Shown piece after piece: positions 59,607 through 64,000 of a DNA stretch of 64,000 nt. The stretch comes from Gammaproteobacteria bacterium. GTDB taxonomy: Bacteria; Pseudomonadota; Gammaproteobacteria; Ga0077536. Position 1 is the first letter of the stretch. Every line of letters starts with the position of its first letter. The DNA lies in NCBI GenBank assembly GCA_021773835.1, contig JAJFJQ010000057.1, positions 272,981 to 336,980 on the forward strand, in the 5' to 3' direction. The notes below the pieces were generated by a model. It was not told the DNA's origin. It ran no database searches and worked only from the letters and a program-made list of their open reading frames with translations. Both the position numbers and the translations under genes were made by a program.

Positions 59607-61993
59607 TAGCCCTCCCCATGAACATCGGCAACACCAACGCCCAATATCTGAGCAATTAAGCCGTCAGCTTTTTGCTCTAGCGTAATAATATCACTGGCTA
59701 CTTTTTCCAATGAACGAAGTGGTTTGTGGCGGTAGAAGTATTTATTGAAGCTGACTTCATAACCGATCTTTGCACTATCCAAATTGATCCATGCCTCTCC
59801 GACATGCGGCCTCACTTCAGCTAGGAAGTAGCGGTGAATTTCGTCGTTCAATGGTATCGACTCCGCATCGCGCAAATCACTGCTTGGCTCATAGGTAATA
59901 TACTCACCTATTTTCTCGCTCGGAAAATAGCCATAGTCCGGCAATTGATCCTGTGAACAATCAAGGTGGTCAAGCAGGGCGGCGAACTTATCGGTAGATA
60001 GCTTGATAACCTTTTTGACGACTTTTATAGCGCTTTCGTCGTACCAACTCACGGCAGCTAGGATCGCATTTTTCTCTGGCGCGGAAAGCTTGATCTTTTT
60101 CGCTTTCAGTACTTCATCAACCTGATCCTTAAAGATGTTGAAGTCATCAAATTCAGTGCTACCTATTTCGGCCATAAGTAGGTTTGCCGCTTCAAGCATA
60201 TCGCGCAGTTTCTGCCAATATGTTTCATCGATTAGCTTGGCTTTAGCCTTAGCATTCACACTAATATCGTTATCGTCACACCATTCGAGAATGTCTTTGC
60301 TCAGCGCTTTTAGGTAGCCTTTTTCATAAACCTTTTCACCATGCTCAGTGTAAAGGCTCTCCATCACTTCGCTTAATGACTTATCAAAACGCAGTGGCGC
60401 AATGGCCTCTGGCGTAAATTTGGCTTTGCGGCGGTCTGGACGTTCGATATTGACTTTGTAGTACCCAAAGTCACTGTTGTTGAATACTTGGCTGGCTATG
60501 CCAATAGGATCGTTGCTTGCGTCAAGCTCACGTTCAATTGCCGCGCAATCCAAATAGACTTTGGTGATTTCCTCGATATGCGCTGGCGCGAACTCGCAAT
60601 TTTTTGCGCCAAGATTTTTGCGTAGTTTTTTGAAAAGCAAGTTACCATCAATAAGCTGCACTTTGCCTTTTCGAGATTTAGGCTTTTTATTGTTCAGCAG
60701 CCAGATATAGGTGGTAATGCCTGTGTTATAGAACAGGTTGTTGGGGAGCTGAACGATTGCTTCGAGCATATCGTTTTCGATGATATAGCGGCGAATATTG
60801 CTCTCACCGCCACCCGCATCACCTGTAAACAAGCTAGAGCCGTTGTGAACGGAGGCAATTCGGCTACCCATAGGACTTGTTGATGGTGATTTCATCTTGC
60901 TCACCATTTCCATAAGGAATAAGAGCTGTCCGTCACTAGAACGCGGCGCGGCATCAACAGTTTCCTTATTACCCCAATAATCGGTGAGTTCAACCTTAAA
61001 GCGCGGATCGATAACATCGCCACCGTCTTTGATGTTCTTTTGCTCAGAAGCCCAGCTCTTGCCATAGGGCGGATTCGAGAGCATGAAGTCGAAGCGATCC
61101 GAGGCAAATTCATCCGTTGAGAGTGTGGAGCCGACTTTAATGTTCTCGGGGTTGTTACCCTTAATCATCATGTCTGACTTACAGATAGCGTAAGTTTCAT
61201 CATTGATTTCTTTGCCGTATAAATGAATATCTCGGTTCGATGAAGGATATTTTTCTTCAATGAAGTTCTGCGACTCTGTGAGCATCCCGCCACTGCCACA
61301 GGCAGGGTCATAAACTGTAATCGTAAGCGGTAAATCGTCTTTGATGGGATCAAAGACTAAGTGAGTCATTAACTCGATCACTTCGCGTGGGGTGAAGTGC
61401 TCTCCGGCCTCTTCATTATTCTCTTCGTTAAATTTACGAATTAGCTCTTCAAATACATACCCCATACCCAAATTAGTTAGGCCGGGTAGCTTATTGCCAT
61501 CTGGGTCTTCACCTTGATTCGGTGTGAGATTTATATAAGGAGACACGAACTTTTCGAGCGTATCGAGCAGAACGTCTTTACCCGCCATATGGCGTATTTG
61601 AGTCTTGAGGTTGAAACGCTCAATGATTTCTTTCACGTTTGCGCTAAAGCCGTTGAGATACTCCTCAAAGTTAGCGAGCAATATCTGCTGGTTGTTGGTG
61701 GCAGTGCCGAATAGGCTCTTTAGCGTCCATTTGGAAGTATTGTAGAAAACGTAACCTGACGCCGCCTTCAACGGTTCATCATCAAGCTCTGTGGCCTTCA
61801 TTTCTTTTTGCTGGAATTTGACCTCTTCAAGAACGGCTTCTTTATTTGGCTCCAACAAGGTATCTAGACGCCGCAGCACGACCATCGGCAAGATAACGTC
61901 ACGGTATTTACCTCGCACATAGACATCGCGCAGGCAGTCATCGGCGATATTCCAGATAAATGAAACGAGTTTGTTGTGTACGGAATGATCCAT
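59606..61993 (-). CDS. hsdM: Type I restriction-modification methyltransferase subunit
   Basis: This N6-adenine methyltransferase has an N-terminal helical domain, the SAM motif DPACGSGG (229-236) and the catalytic motif NPPY (307-310). At 795 residues it is about 250 residues longer than many HsdM proteins; the extra C-terminal part (from about 540) is helical and has no motif I recognise. With HsdS it methylates host DNA, and with HsdR it directs restriction of unmodified DNA. Start and stop both overlap neighbours as TAATG. Confidence 0.95.
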   Translation of the reverse strand: MDHSVHNKLVSFIWNIADDCLRDVYVRGKYRDVILPMVVLRRLDTLLEPNKEAVLEEVKFQQKEMKATELDDEPLKAASGYVFYNTSKWTLKSLFGTATNNQQILLANFEEYLNGFSANVKEIIERFNLKTQIRHMAGKDVLLDTLEKFVSPYINLTPNQGEDPDGNKLPGLTNLGMGYVFEELIRKFNEENNEEAGEHFTPREVIELMTHLVFDPIKDDLPLTITVYDPACGSGGMLTESQNFIEEKYPSSNRDIHLYGKEINDETYAICKSDMMIKGNNPENIKVGSTLSTDEFASDRFDFMLSNPPYGKSWASEQKNIKDGGDVIDPRFKVELTDYWGNKETVDAAPRSSDGQLLFLMEMVSKMKSPSTSPMGSRIASVHNGSSLFTGDAGGGESNIRRYIIENDMLEAIVQLPNNLFYNTGITTYIWLLNNKKPKSRKGKVQLIDGNLLFKKLRKNLGAKNCEFAPAHIEEITKVYLDCAAIERELDASNDPIGIASQVFNNSDFGYYKVNIERPDRRKAKFTPEAIAPLRFDKSLSEVMESLYTEHGEKVYEKGYLKALSKDILEWCDDNDISVNAKAKAKLIDETYWQKLRDMLEAANLLMAEIGSTEFDDFNIFKDQVDEVLKAKKIKLSAPEKNAILAAVSWYDESAIKVVKKVIKLSTDKFAALLDHLDCSQDQLPDYGYFPSEKIGEYITYEPSSDLRDAESIPLNDEIHRYFLAEVRPHVGEAWINLDSAKIGYEVSFNKYFYRHKPLRSLEKVASDIITLEQKADGLIAQILGVGVADVHGEG

Positions 61994-62187
61994 TAGTTGC
62001 CCTTAGTCTTCTTTTTTTCTTCAATCCAACGATCTATATCCTCTTCCTTAAAACGCCAGCTTCCACCAGCCTTAAAGCCCGGCAATTTCCCTTCCGCCGC
62101 AAGACGATAGGCCGTCTTTTCTGCCAGCTTCAGATACTTCGCGACCTCTTTGAGAGTCATGATTTCGTCGTTCATTATTTTGTCCAT
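61993..62187 (-). CDS. Excisionase-like helix-turn-helix protein
   Basis: The 64-residue protein has the MerR/Xis-type HTH of the helix_turn_helix_17 (AlpA/excisionase) class: MTLKEVAKYLKLAEKTAYRL, then PGFKAGGSWRF and DIDRWIEEKK. An internal ATG at 62175 is also possible. It overlaps the hsdM start by one base. Proteins of this class often head RM or mobile-element operons and may act as the operon regulator or directionality factor. Confidence 0.85.
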   Translation of the reverse strand: MDKIMNDEIMTLKEVAKYLKLAEKTAYRLAAEGKLPGFKAGGSWRFKEEDIDRWIEEKKKTKGN

Positions 62188-62309
62188 TTAATGGATCAAT
62201 GAGAGAATAGGGGAATATTGGGGAATCGACAACAGCAAAATATTTCTCTATTTCAAGTATTTATTAAGTAGATTGAATTCAGTAACAGAACAACGAGATC
62301 AATGATCTA
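62188..62309. promoter_or_regulatory. Divergent promoter region with palindrome
   Basis: The 122 A+T-rich bases must hold promoters for the RM operon and the nuclease gene. A perfect dyad AGATCA-A-TGATCT (62296-62308) abuts the nuclease start codon and covers the place of its ribosome site, a plausible repressor site. The HTH protein encoded on the other side is a candidate binder. Confidence 0.4.
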
Positions 62310-63761
62310 ATGGCAAATTCGGAGAACACACTCCTAATAAGACCTAGTGACGCAAAATCGTGGTCGCTATGTGCACGTCGCGTCTGGCTAGATAACAGGG
62401 GCGCCTTCACCCCCGGCCCAGTTGAAGACGCCTTCGAGCAACTAGTTATCGATCTTGGACTTGCACACGAGCAGACCGTGCTGGAATTGCTTTCCGGCAA
62501 CATGGATGTTCACACCGCCACTTCGCAGGAAGACACCGCCCACCTCATGGCTAAACGTGTGCCAGCAATTTACCAAGCGCAACTTTTGAACGAAGATGAC
62601 GGGATTTTCGGCCTGCCCGATTTCCTCATTCTCCACGAAAGCGGCGAATACCAAGCCGCTGATGCGAAGCTCTCGCTAAGCACCGAAAAGAAAGAGATTC
62701 AGGTGCAATTGGGCATCTATCGCCGATTGCTGGGAAGTGGCCTGCCTGCCATTGTATTTCTCGGTGATGGTGAACAAGCCCTTATCGGCAATGAAGCGAA
62801 TGCTGCCGCTAACCAGTTTGTAACGGAAATGCGCGAGCTGCTGGCATCAGAGGACGAACCTCTGGTGCGTTACAGTCACAGTAAGTGCCGCGCTTGCCCC
62901 TACTACACGCATTGCAAGCCGCCATTCGAAGAAAAGGAAGAATTGTCGCTCGTATATGGGATACAAGGTCGTACGGCCAGCGGTTTGGAAAGTAAGGGCA
63001 TCGACACGATTAGTAAACTGGCCACTACTGAGCCGGATCGCATTCCCGATGTGCCGTACCTTAAAGGCAGTGATAAGAAACACCGAGCCGTACTACAGGC
63101 CAAATCCCATCTTTCCGGCGAGGTTTTCCAGCTCAAGCCCGTCGAATTGCCGAAAGGCCATTGGATTCACTTCGATATTGAAGACAATCCGCTAACAGGC
63201 AACGGCGAAAAGCATGTTTATTTGTGGGGGTTTCTTGTACCAGACTTTTCCAGCGATAGTGACGAAGGAAGCTTCGAGTATGTATGGACAGATCACCATG
63301 CAGAAGATGAACAAGGTTGGCTTCAGTTTCTCGACCAGGTTGATCACTATAGGCAGAAATTCCCAGAGCTAATTTTGGCGCACTATTCGAGCCATGAACG
63401 CTCAACCATCAACGCCTACGCGAAACGGTACGGCATGGAAGATCACGATACGGTCGCCTATCTTCTCGGCGAGAAAAGCCCCTTATTCGATTTACAAAAA
63501 CCAGTGCTGGACAATCTTGTATTGCCCTTGCAAGGCTATGGGCTAAAAGATATTTGTAAGCACAAGGATTTGGTTAATTTCCAATGGCAGGATGACGACT
63601 CCGGCTCACAATGGTCGGTCGTTCAATTCAATCGCTACCTATCCGAGACCGACCTCGAAACCAAAGCGAACCTGAAGGCGCAAATTCTGAGCTACAACCG
63701 CGATGATGTGACCGCAACGCGCCGACTGGAAGAATGGCTCCGCACAAATTTCAGCTATTAA
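62310..63761 (+). CDS. RecB-like/RNase H-like putative nuclease (TM0106-type)
   Basis: The 483 residues combine two nuclease-like domains. The N-terminal half is RecB/Cas4-like: DAKLSL with a following IQVQLGIYRRLL (QxxxY motif) and cysteines KCRACPYYTHC, which with another cysteine near the N-terminus (LCARRVW) could hold an Fe-S cluster. A short helix-hairpin-helix-like segment (GRTASGLESKGIDTISKLA) follows. The C-terminal RNase H-like exonuclease has HFDIEDNP and YNRDDVTATRRLEEWL acidic residues. The substrate is unknown. It is divergent from the type I RM operon, and a role in defence or DNA repair is likely. Confidence 0.82.
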   Translation: MANSENTLLIRPSDAKSWSLCARRVWLDNRGAFTPGPVEDAFEQLVIDLGLAHEQTVLELLSGNMDVHTATSQEDTAHLMAKRVPAIYQAQLLNEDDGIFGLPDFLILHESGEYQAADAKLSLSTEKKEIQVQLGIYRRLLGSGLPAIVFLGDGEQALIGNEANAAANQFVTEMRELLASEDEPLVRYSHSKCRACPYYTHCKPPFEEKEELSLVYGIQGRTASGLESKGIDTISKLATTEPDRIPDVPYLKGSDKKHRAVLQAKSHLSGEVFQLKPVELPKGHWIHFDIEDNPLTGNGEKHVYLWGFLVPDFSSDSDEGSFEYVWTDHHAEDEQGWLQFLDQVDHYRQKFPELILAHYSSHERSTINAYAKRYGMEDHDTVAYLLGEKSPLFDLQKPVLDNLVLPLQGYGLKDICKHKDLVNFQWQDDDSGSQWSVVQFNRYLSETDLETKANLKAQILSYNRDDVTATRRLEEWLRTNFSY

Positions 63762-63860
63762 TTTCAAAATAAAACTGGCATCCAAGGGCCGCCCTTGGTC
63801 GTCATCCACGGGCGGAACAGTGGTCGGAGTTAAGCGGCGAAACGCTTACGGCATCCAATC
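63762..63860. other. Short intergenic region with hairpin
   Basis: CCAAGGG and CCCTTGG (63782-63798) form a tight hairpin shortly after the nuclease stop, possibly its transcription end, although no T-run follows. Nothing else is seen before the IS21-type end. Confidence 0.35.
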
Positions 63861-64000
63861 TGTTGATCGGCGTGGAATATTGACCCCTTTTAGGGGGTGA
63901 TCGGCGTGGAAAAATGACCCCCTTAGGCTCACATGAGAGAGTCAGGCATTTAGAGATGCCGAGGCTCAAAGGGGATGGTCACAGTGGAAACAATAGCGAA
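63861..64000 (+). mobile_element. Left end of an IS21-family element (cut by window edge)
   Basis: Two direct repeats TGATCGGCGTGGAA (63864-63877 and 63898-63911), each followed by TGACCCC, are typical of the multiple end repeats of IS21-family elements, which start with TG as here (TGTTGATCGGCG). A gene start follows at the right place for istA. Confidence 0.75.
63975..64000 (+). CDS. istA: IS21-family transposase IstA, first codons only
   Basis: An ATG at 63975 with AAAGGGG just upstream opens the frame MVTVETIA, which resembles the N-terminus of IstA proteins. The rest lies outside the window. The call rests on the preceding IS21-type end repeats. Confidence 0.5.

Overview
The window looks like a gammaproteobacterial chromosome. 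The best evidence is a run on the minus strand with the order uvrY/gacA, (uracil-DNA glycosylase), uvrC, pgsA, tRNA-Gly(GCC), tRNA-Cys(GCA), tRNA-Leu(TAA). Apart from the inserted glycosylase this is the classical uvrY-uvrC-pgsA-glyW-cysT-leuZ block of Gammaproteobacteria. It is flanked by other housekeeping-type genes: a REC-GGDEF-EAL regulator cut by the left edge, a secreted Q/P-rich protein, a Nudix hydrolase, a FadE-type acyl-CoA dehydrogenase and a membrane diguanylate cyclase (1 to about 12.4 kb).

From about 12.5 kb to the right edge the window is accessory DNA. A Min27-type tyrosine integrase sits beside a tRNA-Ser 3'-end fragment (12.5-13.8 kb), followed by a broken IS66-like element. 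Two islands then lie head to tail. Their ends carry the same two terminal sequences and a 3' half of tRNA-Arg(TCG): one terminal type at 15.67 kb, both types at 24.93-25.29 kb, the other type at 45.36 kb. Island 1 (15.7-25.0 kb) holds a catabolic cluster (3-hydroxybutyrate dehydrogenase, PanB-like protein, luciferase-like flavin oxidoreductase, Baeyer-Villiger monooxygenase) with a divergent AcoR-like sigma54 activator and a complete single-ORF IS with matching terminal inverted repeats.

Island 2 (25.0-45.4 kb) is a metal-resistance island. It has an ArsR-controlled zinc/cobalt-type operon (ArsR, CDF transporter, small His/Cys protein, tripartite RND pump, PII-like protein, lipoprotein), a CusCBA copper/silver pump, and a mer-like region with two MerR regulators, MerC, two secreted HMA-domain proteins, small Cys-rich and membrane proteins, an outer-membrane barrel and a thioredoxin-like protein. 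It has no mercuric reductase. Three MerR-type promoters with 19-20 bp spacers are readable.

From 45.4 kb a mobilisable element follows: MobC, a MobA-type relaxase, secreted cargo proteins and ArdA. Then comes a 12-kb defence block read entirely on the minus strand: an excisionase-like HTH protein, type I restriction-modification (hsdM, hsdS, hsdR), an HTH-GHKL ATPase paired with a STAS-HTH protein, a 57-residue basic protein, and a CBASS operon with an HNH-SAVED effector (Cap5), a CD-NTase and a stand-alone E2-like protein (type II-short). A divergent RecB-like/RNase H-like nuclease and the left end of an IS21-family element close the window.

The most promising little-described module is the HTH-GHKL/STAS-HTH pair between the type I RM and CBASS operons. 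A similar 20-bp motif lies just upstream of the STAS gene and of the 57-aa/CBASS operon, suggesting a partner-switch regulator controlling defence genes. All functional claims rest on motif reading by eye; no database search or computation was run.
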